Assembly: GCA_900239685.1 (NCBI GenBank)
Contig: OENT01000385.1
Coordinates: forward strand, 60,393-124,392
Origin: Rotaria macrura
Lineage: Eukaryota; Rotifera; Eurotatoria; Philodinida; Philodinidae
DNA length: 64,000 nt
Reading direction: 5' to 3'
Shown here piece by piece: positions 1-12,927 of this stretch; the first letter of the stretch is position 1; each line of letters starts with the position of its first letter. A model generated the notes under the pieces. The model made no database searches, had not been told where the DNA came from, and worked only from the letters and a program-made list of their open reading frames with translations. Both the position numbers and the translations under genes were made by a program.

Positions 1-243
1 ACACTAAAGCTATTGTCTTTTCTTTTTTTAATATCAAAAATTAATACGAAAGATAATATGTATTGATACAAAATACTTTCGTATAATCACTAATCTATAT
101 TCATGTATTCCAAATTCGATCTTCAATGATTACTATTCATTACAAATATAACAGATTAGTCTATAGGCTAAAATTCACTTGAAATTTTACAACTTATATC
201 AAACTTGAGTATGAACTAGTATCTCATCTAATAATCTTTTTAC
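1..243. other. Left-edge spacer or intron of the ROR-type gene
   Basis: No exon is recognisable here. The sequence is AT-rich and follows a good splice donor at 243/242 on the minus strand, so it is most simply the start of the next intron of the receptor gene. The expected downstream exons (Kringle if present, membrane segment, kinase) must lie outside the window. Confidence 0.5.
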
Positions 244-2592
244 CATTTCTGTGAATTGATATCGTTTCATCAACATTAATACATGTTGAGTCATCACTTG
301 TAGGTGGTAAACTATCACATGTTGGTATATTTGGTAAAATTGGAACTAAAAATAAATATGTATTATATGTATATATAATTTCTTTGTTTTCTATGAATGT
401 AAAACTTACAATTCCCTTCTGTTTGTGAATGATGATAATTAAATAAATTAGCACATGCTTTATTTTGAAAATAATGACATGAACGACGACATATAGAACG
501 TACAGTTAAACCATCATCATCACATGTTTGATATGTAAATAAACAAATCATTGGTAATAATAATTTATGACATTCATCTGATAGAAATTTATTATTGGTA
601 AAATATTTCAAGTTTTCATTTAAATTTTCTTCCACTTCGTTTTGATTTTGATTTCCAGTCGATATGTATTTAGAAGATATTATTGAGCGACATTGCCTAC
701 CCGTATATGATTCACATTTTAAACTATTCGTTCCTTGTACATCATTATCCATAATGATTTGTGGTTGAAAATCAATCGATGGTAATCTTAAATCGATGAT
801 TCTTATTTTTCTTTTTAAAACAAACAAATTTTTCTCACTTACATATCATCATTTAAATCAGCATGAGAAATATCGACTAGAACAAAAATAAATCATAGAA
901 AAATTACATAATACTATATGTAGGAAGGAAACATTCGATGTGAACGTTTCCGATTTCAATGATTTCTTTCCTTGTGCATACACTGAGGAGTTTGCTAATC
1001 AAACTCATTTCAAAAAAAAAGTCCAGTACCAACTAGTACTGTACTAGATATGAGAATTTTAGTATGTTCATATTTCAGAACGTTGGTTGAAAATTAACCA
1101 CTGTTTCAATGTTGTCTCGCAGTAGGGTAAAAGAACTTTCCAAAGAGATAACTATATATAACTACATCGTATTCAATATTTATTGAAGATTATTCTTTAA
1201 TTTAATTGTGCTGCAATTTGACAAAGTTTTCCTCGTTCTTTTTTCGAAGCTAATCTATGGGAAATAGTTTTTTTTATTGTGTGTGTAGAGCTTTAGATCA
1301 AATATGTATATCTATCTTAGATGTAAATTACGTTCAATTTATATAGAAGAAAAAGACGAAGCACTGTCAGTAAATCCATGAGAATGTTTCAGTTGCTGTA
1401 GGAATTCATATCGTTTTTAATTTTTCTTTAGAATACTTTTTATAGTATCTACAAAAAGGATAGAAATCAATGAAATTTTGTTGAAACTATCGAAAGACGC
1501 TTTCTAATAAGTACACAAAATGACATCACTTCTTTTCAATACCTGGATTCGTAATTCGTACATATCCACTTGATGATAATGTTTGAAAACCATTCGATAC
1601 TTCACATTTGTAAAAGCCTTCCTCTGATTCTTTCGAATTCTTTAACTTAATACTAAACAGAAATATAAATTTACATTTTCTTTTTTTGCTTTCTTTTATC
1701 TATGCGGAATTTACTATTCATTACCTCGATCGGTATCCAGATGTATCAATAGAAAAGCTTTTTTTATCAAGCGGATGATTATATCTATACCAATTAAATG
1801 ATACGGGATACGATGATTGAACTTGACATTCCAACATAACTTTACTACCACCGTTTTTCGTTACATTTTTTAATGTCTTGATCCAATGCATATTTGTGGA
1901 TATTAGTAAATCCGATTGTTCAGTACTAGAAAAGAAATAAAACACACAGATATGATCGATAATCTAATTGCTTTGACAAAAACAAGACATCAACGAAATC
2001 CATTTAAATATCATTATCTCTTTAGACACTTTCATCAAGGTACAATCGATATAGATCATTTACTCATCAATCTTAACCTATGAATACATGCCTATACACA
2101 CACATATATTTATATATATATATATATATATATATGTGTTGCTCTACTTTATTGATTAGGTAAGAAACCTTAGAGCGTTTTCTTTTGGCGTGCTTGAGCA
2201 GTCTTTGTGTTGTTTCCTTCTAATTCTATGACTAGAACACGCACGAGACAATTTGTATTCTTTCTTGACTGGCGGATATATGCATGTGCAATATCCTTCT
2301 CGTTTATCCGTATGTCAGGCTTCTTATTCATATCATCTCCACCAAAGATCAACAATGCATATGGATATATACGCATATATACTTGCACATACATACATAC
2401 AGATATATATATATATATATGTGTGTGTATATGTGTATCGTATGTAATACCTTAAGATTACTGAAGTTGCTTGATTGACGATTGTATTTGTTACTTGTGC
2501 TTGAAGCTGGTCAATGTTGTCATTATTAATTGGTGACAGATCGCAGAATGACAAAAATCCAATGAAAAGAAAAAGAAAACAAGAAACGTCGT
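244..2592 (-). CDS. ROR/MuSK-type receptor tyrosine kinase, ectodomain part (partial)
   Basis: This is the extracellular half of a Wnt-binding receptor tyrosine kinase of the ROR (or MuSK) type. Minus-strand exons, all GT-AG and in phase: 2592-2451 (hydrophobic run FLFLFIGFLSF, probable signal peptide), 1925-1725 (Ig domain first half, with W and C of the C strand region), 1652-1543 (Ig second half, EGFYKCEVSNG), a 34-base microexon 876-843, 786-410 (Frizzled cysteine-rich domain, with CHKLLLPMICLFTYQTC and RSICRRSCHYF) and 345-244. The last exon carries LPNIPTCDSLPP, which resembles the stretch after the Frizzled domain in ROR proteins. The order Ig then Frizzled is typical of ROR; MuSK normally has more Ig domains. 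The initiator Met exon was not found, and exon 1 begins in phase 1, so at least one exon lies upstream. The kinase domain is outside the window, so kinase activity cannot be judged. Confidence 0.8.
887..1542 (-). other. Long intron of the ROR-type gene
   Basis: This stretch between the exon ending at 1543 and the microexon starting at 876 holds no further coding sequence that I can support. It is the largest intron of the visible gene part. The branch and pyrimidine region just before the microexon (a T-rich stretch ending TTCTAG on the minus strand) lies at its downstream end. Confidence 0.5.
2110..2135. repeat. (TA)n microsatellite
   Basis: A run of alternating T and A lies in the first visible intron of the ROR-type gene. 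Similar short TA runs occur near 2403-2420, 5168-5189 and 38490-38510. Confidence 0.9.
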
Positions 2593-5500
2593 CTAAATAT
2601 GAAAAAACAATGATATAATAATATGTTGGATAGGTGATAACATTGTTTTATTTCTTCCTGAATCATTATTCTAACACAGGGTGAGAAAAAATAAGATCGA
2701 TGAATAGTATACAGAAAAGGAAGCTGTAAATATGCACTTGGCACCCATAATTATAATACCACACGCGAAATCAATCTATTGTCTAAACATTGCGCCTGAT
2801 CAACACATGTAAACATTCAAATATGTTCTTTACTCTTCCCAGTAGGCGACCAGTTCTCTTCGTTTACAAGTGCTTAGTAAGTAGCGGGTATGCCTTAAGT
2901 AAATAGCGAGATACGAGTGTGTCAAGAGTTTTGAGACTCTTGATATGAGAGGCAAACAAAAAATCATTAGCGTTATTCGATAGTTAGTAATAATAGGAAA
3001 ACATACATATTGAATAAAAAATAAAACAGACTCTCATATGTTCAACAGTAATAATGAAATTGTTTAGCAGAATATTAACAATCATTATTGAATAAGAAAT
3101 AATTCTTGTTAAAAAAAAGAATCTTTATAGTTTTTCTTTTCTTTGTCTACTGGACATCAGATATTTGTCCTTCGAGTTGATGAGAAATAAGAGCAGAAAG
3201 TCAAATGATGTGCATATCTTATAGAGAAATAGAATCATGATCAACTTGGTTCTTGCTTTTATTTCCTCCTTATTCATGTATAAGATGAAGACATGAAAAT
3301 GTCAAGGTTCGAGTTTATTATTACACATATACGTAGATAAACATATTTGTCTCTCTATCTCTCTACAGATATATGTGTGTTTCCTAAACGTTAAATAACT
3401 TACCAGATATGTTCATGAGTATTAACGTTGAGATGTTGTAATAACAATGGAAATCAATTGAAAAAATTTATGTTTTACTGTGACTGAATAATTGTCAACT
3501 AGACCAATAATTAACGCATTGAATTAATTTTGTGTATCTAAAATGGTATTAATTATTTCGTTTTTCTTTATAAAGAATTGAATTATTCGTTTTTTTCTAT
3601 TTCACATATATGTGAAAGTAGATGTGAAATCCATGATGTGTCACATATATAACTCTGCAAGATGCCGCACACAAGAGAGAAATAGAGACAGAGAGAGAAA
3701 GGCGAATGTATGTGCATTATCGTCATTGCTTGTTGGTTATATGAGTCTTTCTCTTATTTTCTCTCGCTCTTTTGCACTCTCTTTCCCTTTTCCTCTGTCT
3801 CTCTTTTCCTCTGTGTACAATTACTGTATGTAAGGTCATCTTGTCAAACTGGCATGAAACAAGCAAATAACGATAGGGACCAATTTTCAAATCATCTCTA
3901 TGCGTGGAATGATTTTGTGTTATTATAAGCCTTCTTATATTCGTACAAATGAATTCATAAATTATTTGAAATTTTCTTTTGTTTGAACAAAAGCTAATAT
4001 TTTTTCAATCAAATCTTGAATAATACGAATATATGTATATATATATGTCGTGCTCAAGAGGTAAAAATAAAAGAAGAACTAAGTCATAAGATTATAAACT
4101 TCGTTTTATGATTATTTAGCATATAGAAATTTTCAAATGAAAATAATGTATGCGCTTTTATAATTGTAAGTTAGTTTTCCTAATTGTCCGCTAGTGATAG
4201 ACACACATACGTTCAATATATATATATATGTATAGAGCACTGACGCCGGTTCGCTTCTTTCTCTCTTATCTTTTACTAACATTTACGCACACACACACAC
4301 ACGTCGACAATATTGTGTTTATTATGGGAACATTATTAACACTTATCAAGCTCAATTGTAGCGGCCAAGTTTTGAGTTATTGTCATATATTGAACATGAC
4401 TGTGAGAATAATAAACTGTCTTCTATCTACGGCGGTCTCATAGAAGTTACAAAAGAAAATAAATTGTACTTCAAAGAAAAGTATATAAAAAAGAAAACGA
4501 AGAAGAATTGACTTACCAATTCTGTGCCTCTTTTTTTTTTCTTGTAGTGACCTTCATTTTCTATACCATATCTGAATTGTACAAGGGGGAGAGACGAGAT
4601 TGATCTAAGCCAGACGGTGAACTTAAACTTGTCAAACGTTCAGTGACTCTTACAATTGCCATATGAATGCATACACACATAGAAGAAAAAAAGTAATTCA
4701 TTCTCATCGAACAGAACAAGTATGCATGCACATGTTGTTGATTTATTGTATTTCAACTCATCATATACATTCATACATACTATGTCATCTTATATTCTAT
4801 TTTCATCTGCTACTACGATTTCTATCGTTACCTTCTTACCTATAGATGTGATTTGATATTATTCATATAACAAAATAGAAAAACGAAAACAAAAGACGGA
4901 ATGAGCACATGTAAAAACAACAAGAGAGTGTTATAGTGAAAAAAAATTGAATGTGTTATACAGCACCTGGTCATCTCTATTCATAGATTTCAATAATCGA
5001 TTCTGTCTACATCATTCAAAACGATTGCATATGATATGTTATAGATAAATATATATATATATACATCAAATGCTTCGACCTACACACCCTTATATAGTGT
5101 CTCCATATGATGATACGGTGTTGGCAGTAGTATCAAGTCTTATTTCTCTCTGCTTCTCTTTATTCATACATATATATATATATATATATGTGCCTGTGTA
5201 TTATTATTGTTAGACGCATACACTATTGAATGATGCTCGGAGCATTTTTTTTAATTCTTTTTCGTTCTCTTGATTGAAATAAAAAAGCTGTGAGAATCAG
5301 CTTTCTCTCTTTCCGTTTACACATACATATATATATATATTATATATGTATAATCCATTTTCACACACGTATTATCGGTATAGAGAATTTGTCATCAGCT
5401 TTAAAAGAAACAACAACAATATTATTAGTTTCTTTTTACAATAACAATCTATTTCACACATTGATAAATTACTGTTACTAAATGAAATGCACAAGCATCG

Positions 5501-7325
5501 AATGATTATTATGTAAGTTGAACGTGGCAATGATATCATGTTGATTTTTATCGTATGAGTGGAACAAACCTAATACATATATATGTACATGTCTGGATGC
5601 ACTGAACCGTTCGTATGTTGTCTCTGGAGATAGGAGTGAAGAGAATGAGAAAAAAAAACCTTGCTTAAATAAACGTTCTGTGTGATTCATGTATTGTTTG
5701 TCTTGTCTATATTCATTCTTAGTCCATTTATATATCGATCGATAATATGCGCGGCAAAACATGTTCAATCATAGGGTGTGTCAGGGATCATCCTCGTCAT
5801 TATGATTTGATCATCACACTATCGCCGCGTTGTGGCTTGTCAGTACGATGTTATTAAAGTGTTCAATTCATATAACTCATCAATCGCACTGGTCAAGATT
5901 TCTTTTTCTTTTCCTTTGTAATGTTAGTTTGCTCGTGACAGGTGACTATTTTTCTTCATCAATGACATTGTCTTAAGATGAACGTTTCGAAATTCGTTTG
6001 TTTTTATTTTCTTTTCTCATGTTTATTTTATCAATGTGAAAGAGAAAAAACGCATTATAGAATGAAGCAAAAAGTTTTCTTCTCGTTTGCCCTCGAGAAT
6101 TCAATATTAGTCTTATCATCATCGAATTAAGGCAACAGATGTTTAGTTTGTGAAAGTGATGGCTTAGTCTCTTTGCAACAGACGACCGACTAGTTAAGTA
6201 CTCATGTCGCTTTCTTTCTTGTCATTTCGTTAGACAGCTGCATGAAGACTATCTTCAAATGATGCATCATCATGAGCAATGAACATGTACTAATTTGATC
6301 ATTTAATAAAATTTTGAAATCATTACGTTTTAACACTTAATATTACTCCGATTCTTTTCTTTTTTACCATTGTTTTGACAGATGATGACGTCTGTATGTA
6401 CAATTCTTCCTTATGAGATCATATGGATAGATGCGTTCGACGCTCATTTATCGCCTGCTGAGCAACGATTGCCCAGACGACATGATCGAAGTAAAGTAGA
6501 CACTAATAAGAGTATTCAAGTCTATGTTCTTCTATGATAATTCATAAAAATCATAGTCAGAGATTTACGAGAAAGAAAATTTCTTAGCATAGTTTCTCTA
6601 AGACGGGAACGTGTAAAGTATGTATTGAAAACGACAATTGTTTGCTTGTGAAAGAAATTCTATACTTTTATTTTATCGATATGATATGCCGTCATCGTCT
6701 TATTCAAGTAAGTAAGAAAGAAGAGAAAGTCTGTCATCGATATGTCTAGTATTAAGAAACCTGAAAGTCCGTCAGTGCTTTTTCTGTTCTCGTCTTTTTT
6801 TTCCTGATATTCTAATATCAACAATGCCTTGTCTATTTGTTATTTTTTCCTATGATGTTTGACAAAACAATCTTATTCGAAGCCGTATCATCATCAGATT
6901 TCAAAACATAGATTCATGATAGAATATGAACAGATGCAATAGACACGAAAACTGCTATGAAAAACAAACAATCATTGGATGAAACAACAAATCCTGAAGC
7001 ATCAAAAGACATAAACACTAGTAATGAATCACTTTTATCTCTAGTAAAAACATATGTCGAGAGAAGCACTTGAAAAAGCAATTGCAGCATACCAACGAAA
7101 TAAATTTGAGTGAATCATTAACTGAAATGAAACATGCTTAGAATACTTTTACTATGGAGAAAATTTCCTTTCGAAAATCATTTCACAAGGTCATTGTTCT
7201 TTAATATTCATTATAAATTGCTTCAATAAGATGATTGCATCTATATGATAAGTACATATCATTCCTTGTACTTTGAAATAATCGAAAACTTACGAATGAT
7301 TTAGATTATATTAACAGTATCGTAT
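2593..7325. other. Spacer without recognised genes
   Basis: This 4.7 kb stretch is AT-rich, with TA-rich microsatellites and pyrimidine-rich patches. Its open frames are short and low-complexity. The missing first exon of the ROR-type gene may lie here on the minus strand, but I could not identify it. Confidence 0.5.
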
Positions 7326-7444
7326 GCTTACGGCCATACCACGTTGAATACACCAGTTCTCGTCCGATCACTGAAGTTAAGCAACGTCGGGCTCGGTTAG
7401 TACTTGGATGGGTGACCGCCTGGGAATACCGAGTGTCGTAAGCT
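7326..7444 (+). rRNA. 5S ribosomal RNA
   Basis: The 5S rRNA of the large ribosomal subunit, transcribed by RNA polymerase III. The 119-base sequence matches the animal 5S pattern throughout: GGCCATACCAC near the 5' end, the conserved AAGTTAAGCAACG segment, the internal control region TTAGTACTTGGATGGG, and GGGAATACCG near the 3' end. The ends GCTTACG and CGTAAGC pair to form helix I. A T run follows directly. It is a single copy, isolated from any tandem array, and has no unit-length neighbour in the window. The internal promoter (A box, intermediate element, C box) looks intact, so it may be functional. It could also be a dispersed pseudocopy, but no obvious defect is visible. Confidence 0.97.
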
Positions 7445-7448
7445 TTTT
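7444..7448 (+). terminator. Pol III T-run terminator of the 5S gene
   Basis: Five T residues directly follow the closing CGTAAGC of the 5S gene, as expected for RNA polymerase III termination. Confidence 0.8.
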
Positions 7449-10400
7449 GCTTTTGTCGTATTCCATTTTGATGATAAACAGTTGAAATAATACAACGATG
7501 ATGAATCAATCATAGGTGCATTTAAAATTTTTTTTTCAATAGGAATCATAACTTTAAAGTACTCCCGAAACATCTGTAAGTTATTATTTTGACGTACTAT
7601 ACAGTTATTAGTTGTACTTTCAAAACATGTGCAGTCATATGAATAGATTGTTATTGAAGTATCATCATCTTTCTACTATTTCAACGTCAAGTAAAAATAA
7701 ATCACACGGCAATATTCTATGTCTTGAATATTTTTCTTATTGAATAAATTTTAAAAATGTAAATTATAGAGTATTTTATTTGCATTTTTTCTCTCGAACT
7801 TCCTTTATACAACATATTGTCAACTATACTGCGATATATTTTGTAATTAAAATTTTCTATACATATATGAACTCTTCTTTAGTTTTTCAAAATCAATATT
7901 GTTACTTCAACATTTGAATAGATTTTATTTTAATTTCACTTAATGTTTAATTTCACCGGATTGAACTAGTTGAACAATGCCATTTGTATGATTTCTACTT
8001 TTTTTTTCATCAAACAGTAGCTGATGATATCAATGACATAATAAATTTCTATGAAGAAATACTGTGCTTTTCGCGCAGGTAACTATTAACATCGAATTCT
8101 ATAGCTAATCGAATAATTATGAAAAAAAATGACAGTATAATGTTTTAATAGTTAAACCATCAATGTATTTTGAACATGTATTAATAATGATTGTCAAGTA
8201 ATAAAACGATGGAATCATAGTGAATAAAAATTAATTCAGATATTTACTGCTCTATGAGATCATAAGCATGCAATTTTCTATTATCAATCACAAGAAAAGA
8301 AACATATGAAGATATACAATACAGTGTAGAATTGATCATAGATGATTATCATTTATTTAAATAAGTTTTTCCGAGTAAAATTTCTATTGATCAATGCCAA
8401 TAGTCATATTAAATATTATAATTAATTCGACTATTCGTATTACCAGATAGAAAAAAAACAGAAATGTTCTACTTCAGTAAAGCTCATGTTACTTCATGCA
8501 GTTGATATCAGACTCATCCTTCTATGAGAATGAACATTATCAATGAACCACATGAATGTTTTGCTTTTATTTCTTGAGTAAATAAAACATTCACGGGCTT
8601 TCATATAACAACAGTTATTGATTATCGTTGTTTCTAGAATATCACATGCCCAAGAAATTTGTACATATGCTAAGCATGATAATTTTCTGCGTGAAAATAG
8701 ATTAGAATCTCTTGATTTCATTCTATTCAAAGCTAGTTTGAAAATTATTTAAAAACATACACATTCATAGTATTTTATTTAAATAGCAATATTTACATCG
8801 ATTTAGTTTTACTTAGAAAAAAAAACAAACTCCAATCGAATACTTGATTTACTAATGGAAGAAAACGATTACCATTTAGGATGCTTTTTGAGATACACAG
8901 AGACGATATTGTTTAGCAATCCAGATTCATATACTTCATACTCTGATTACGAGCTATCATCATCATACATAGTTTCATACGAATGACGATCAGAAGTTCT
9001 TTTTGAGAGTTTGATTTTCTTACAATGTGGGAAAGTTCGCTTCTAACAAAATGTTTTTTTTTTCTATACAGTGACATCTATGGAAATCGCATTGAAGAAA
9101 AATTGTTTAAATATTTCAATATAATTGGTATGCAAAACGAAATAAATCACATTGATGAATTGATTCAACTGTTCACTAAGAATAAATCAATGAAAGTTTG
9201 CATTAAACGATAGTTTCATTAAATCATGTCAAAGATTAAATCAAATGTTCGTTTTCATCGATAATTATAACTAATAGATGTACTAGAGCTATAGAATACT
9301 AAATCAAAAATAAGACATGTATTCTTCTTACGATTGAAATGTTTAGATTTTCAAATCGTATGTCATCTTATATTTTGACCCATAGCCATAGGTTCATATC
9401 CATAATCAATATTGAATACTAAGCTATGCGATTAAGTTACAAGCTTGATATTTCTTGTTTCTCTTAAGGTGTTAAATGCAGAAAATAATGTCTTATTATT
9501 GACATTGAGCATTTATTTAGTGTCTCTTTGCATTGTAACAATTGAACATGAATATTTCTCGGCCTTTATTTGATTTATCCTTTCTGTATGCATACAATTG
9601 GCTACTTTCCTTTCAATTTATTGATAATCAGTACTTTTTTTGTTAATGCTGTATATAATCCATATTCTTTGAGATAATATCATACGATGTCTACGAATTC
9701 AAACTATCGCATACGTATAAATGTGATGAAACTGTACAAAACAAAAGTAATAATATTTGCATTATATGAGTGCAAAAATATGCAATTCTTTGATTATTAT
9801 CAAATATTTTTCATTCATCTTTGATTTAAAAGTTCAATGTCGTTCGTATTGTTTGCATCACTAACACTAGTGTTTTAACGACTCTTAAGCTCGATCAATC
9901 ACAGTGGCCATGGATTATGTAATGAATTATATATAGTTGATTTGATCAATTTCCATCTCAATAATTAATAGAAAGATAGGCAAAAGATTGATCAGCACAA
10001 GGTAAACAAATGTTTCCTGCAGTGCAGTTTACTAGAATAACAGAAAATAAGAATCATGTGTTATTCTTACTGAACGATTCATCTGATGCAAAATCTGATT
10101 GGCACAGGTGTCTGACAAAGAGAAAAAAAAGACCAACCATTCATACTCATATATCATGGTTTTATTTCTTCAAAAATATAGAGATATTCTTTTCGACACG
10201 ATAAGTTTAATCTTACGATAAATCATCGTAGGATTATGAATGCATCGATTCTATCGTTCTGAGATTTTATGATATTGTATCAGAAAAACAAGATTATTGT
10301 TTATTCATTGATTAGTTGGTGTCGTTTACAAAACTAATAGAAGTACTTGACTAAAAATCACTGAGAAAATGATCTATCGGTCATATGAGTCAAATAAAAC

Positions 10401-10884
10401 AAAAACTAGATGTTTCATTTTCCAATCCCTACGAAGATATCCATGATTGACAGTGAAAACAATTTACCTAATACACAAGTAGAAACATCGATTGCAGATT
10501 CTTTTCAAAGAATACACACTTTTTTTTTATATGAATCAGATGAAAATTTGCCTATCATGTATGATTACTTCAATTATTAATAGATAGTACGTAGATATAT
10601 ATCTAGTTTAGTATTTATTTGCCACTTTCAATGTGACATAGTTATTGGTATGGAAAAAACAATATGTCAGCGCGATAGAATAAACATAGGTTTAAGATTT
10701 TCAAAAAAATAATATAGAATACAACACAAGCATGACTAATACCAATTTAATTCGATAGGAAATCATAGCGATTCATTCAACGATGACACATTTTCACGAG
10801 GATGCAACCAAGCGTATTATGCTCGTTTATAAAGCGAGACTTGTTTTCCCATTCCTATCGATTATTTTCATTTGTTCGATTGAC
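7449..10884. other. Spacer; only weak open frames
   Basis: No confident gene is seen. Two short frames were considered and are listed separately or rejected. AT content is high, and there is no clear repeat structure. Confidence 0.5.
9071..9213 (+). other. Possible small coding exon, unrecognised
   Basis: After a pyrimidine-rich run ending CTATACAG there is an open stretch of about 46 codons to a TAG at 9211-9213. It contains EEKLFKYFNIIGMQNEINHI and then a Lys-rich end. The composition is protein-like and amphipathic. No upstream partner exon could be joined: a 43-codon frame starting ATGGAAGAA near 8855 has no good donor. I do not recognise a family. It may be the last exon of a small gene, a gene relic, or chance. 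Confidence 0.2.
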
Positions 10885-12527
10885 ATGAATTCGAATGTTC
10901 GATGGCATTTCAATCCATTCGATCCCGTACATAGTGTCAAACAATACGAAAATTCACAAGAATCTAGTTTATCACGAAGTCGAAGTTTGAATGAACTGCA
11001 GCAAAAACATCATCAACCGGTTAGAATTAAATTATGTTGCTAACTCAATGAAACTATAGATTTAGGTGGCGTTTTCTGGTCGACCACCTTCCGATCGCGT
11101 ATGCAAAGATGTTCCATATCCTATTGTACACAAGCTTCGTATCGATGAACTATTCGATTATCGCAATGAAGAAAAGCCAAATATCGGCCTTCTTGTACAT
11201 CATCTAAAACATGAAGGTACTATGTAGAAATGTTTTTTTTTGCATTTGCCTGTAAAAAATTTTCATTTTCAAAGGTCGTCTTGCTGAGACCACATGGCGT
11301 CATCTTCTCTCACAAGCCAAAGCATTGTTTCTTCAAGAGCCCAATATAATTTCTGTTCCACGCGGTTGTACGATTGTCGGAGATATTCATGGACAGTATT
11401 ATGATCTTTTAACAATATTTGAATTAGGTGGTTCAGTTGCTCAGCAACCATACGTCTTCCTAGGAGATTATGTTGATCGAGGTTCATTCTCTTGTGAATG
11501 TCTTTTTCTTCTTCTAGCTTTTAAGATTCACTATCCACGATCATTTATTGTTCTACGTGGCAATCATGAATCGCGTCAAATGACAAAAGTATTTACGTAC
11601 AGAAAAGAATGCACAGTTAAATATTCAATTGATCTTTGGCATGAGACCATGTCAATATTCGATTGCTTACCACTTTGTGCATTGATTGATGGTCGATTTT
11701 TATGTATCCATGGTGGCATATCACCCTATGTAAAATCGCTTCATGACATAGCTCGATTAAATCGTTTTCAAGAACCACCATCAGAAGGTCCATTATGTGA
11801 TCTAATGTGGGCTGATCCAAATCGAAATTTCAGTGCTCAACAAACACCTGCATGGATATTTAATAGCAATCGAAATTGTTCTTTCTTTTTCAACTATCAT
11901 GCATGTGAACAATTTCTTATTGAAAATCATCTCTTAGCCATTATTCGAGCACATGAAGTTGTGCCTAATGGTCTACTTACTTACGAACAAGGATCAATGT
12001 CGGATTTTCCTGTTCTCATTAGTGTTTTTTCAGCTCCAAACTATTGTGATGTTTACAATAATACAGCAGCTATGATTATTTATGATCGTGAACGAAATTT
12101 TCGCCCCGTTTACTTTCGTCAACGACCACATCCATTTGTTTTACCAAATCATGAAAATGCTTTTCAATTTGGTCATCGCTTAATGAAAAATTATATACAA
12201 GAAATTATTTTAGCTTTAATTCAAAGTTACACGAAATTAGCTGACCGTTCGTCATCTATTGATTCTAATGATGATGTTTCAAAACGTTTGAGAGTAAAAC
12301 AAGAAGCCTTACTGAAACACACAAATAAATGTCGACAAATCAATACAATGAATATTCAACTAGGTAATTTAACACCGCCCGAACACTTGCAAGAAAAGGC
12401 ATTGAACAATCAATCTATTTTCGAACAAGAAGTTCCTTTACTAAGCAAATCATCAGAAAACGATGCATCTTCAACATTTGATTCAGCATCTAAAATAGAT
12501 GCCTTGTACGAGCAACGAGTACATTAA
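10885..12527 (+). CDS. Calcineurin A-like protein phosphatase 2B catalytic subunit (divergent)
   Basis: Ser/Thr phosphatase of the PP2B (calcineurin A) group, which is Ca2+/calmodulin-activated with a B subunit in animals. Exons 10885-11019, 11066-11216 and 11275-12527 join in phase to give about 512 residues, close to the usual 520. Metal and catalytic motifs are intact: GDIHGQ, GDYVDRG, RGNHE, CIHGG and RAHE. PP2B-specific features are ECTVKYS, FDCLPLCALI and RFQEPPSEGPLCDLMWADP. The helix after the catalytic core (HRLMKNYIQEIILALIQS) sits where the calcineurin B-binding helix lies. The calmodulin-binding segment is poorly conserved, although LGNLTP resembles the LKGLTP found there in typical members. 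The C-terminus FDSASKIDALYEQ may be a weak autoinhibitory remnant. I chose Met 10885; an in-frame Met at 10783 would add 34 hydrophobic residues. AATAAA follows at 12553. Confidence 0.93.
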
Positions 12528-12552
12528 TTTTATTTTATTAACTACATTTGGA

Positions 12553-12558
12553 AATAAA
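12553..12558 (+). promoter_or_regulatory. Polyadenylation signal AATAAA of the calcineurin A-like gene
   Basis: AATAAA lies 25 bases after the stop codon of the phosphatase gene. Further A-rich copies follow, which would give a very short 3' untranslated region. Confidence 0.6.
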
Positions 12559-12927
12559 GAATAATCAAAAAATAAAAAAAACAAAAATTGAACGAAAGGA
12601 AGAGAATTCTTGAAATAAAAACTAAGAAACTATCATGATAAAAGTATCAAGTTTCACAACAATTTTTTTCAATGAGCAGAAAACTAACGTATTATATTAA
12701 TTATCTGCATAGACGTAAATATTGTATTTAGCATGTGAATCAAGAATACAATCAGAAGAATTTTCATTATTACACTTTATAGTCATAGAATGACGTCGTA
12801 AAAGCAAAGTGTCTAATCTTCGAATAGGTTAGGATATTTGTTACGAAGGTCTACACAATACAAACAACAAAAGAAAGATTTTTTCTGAATCAGAGTTTTG
12901 ATATGTTTTTCATCAAAATATTCGTAA
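12559..12927. other. Short spacer between calcineurin gene and mobile element
   Basis: AT-rich flank with nothing recognised. It ends with ATTCGTAA at 12920-12927, the left target-site copy of the adjacent element. Confidence 0.6.

Noticed and set aside
8494..8730. Minus-strand 78-codon frame with several Cys residues
   Set aside because: No recognisable domain, no splice partner, and the length is not decisive in this composition.
10010..10204. Plus-strand 64-codon frame
   Set aside because: No family signature; ends in low-complexity Phe/Ile-rich sequence without a donor.
11269..11820. Minus-strand open frames inside the phosphatase gene
   Set aside because: They are antisense shadows of a well-supported calcineurin A exon.
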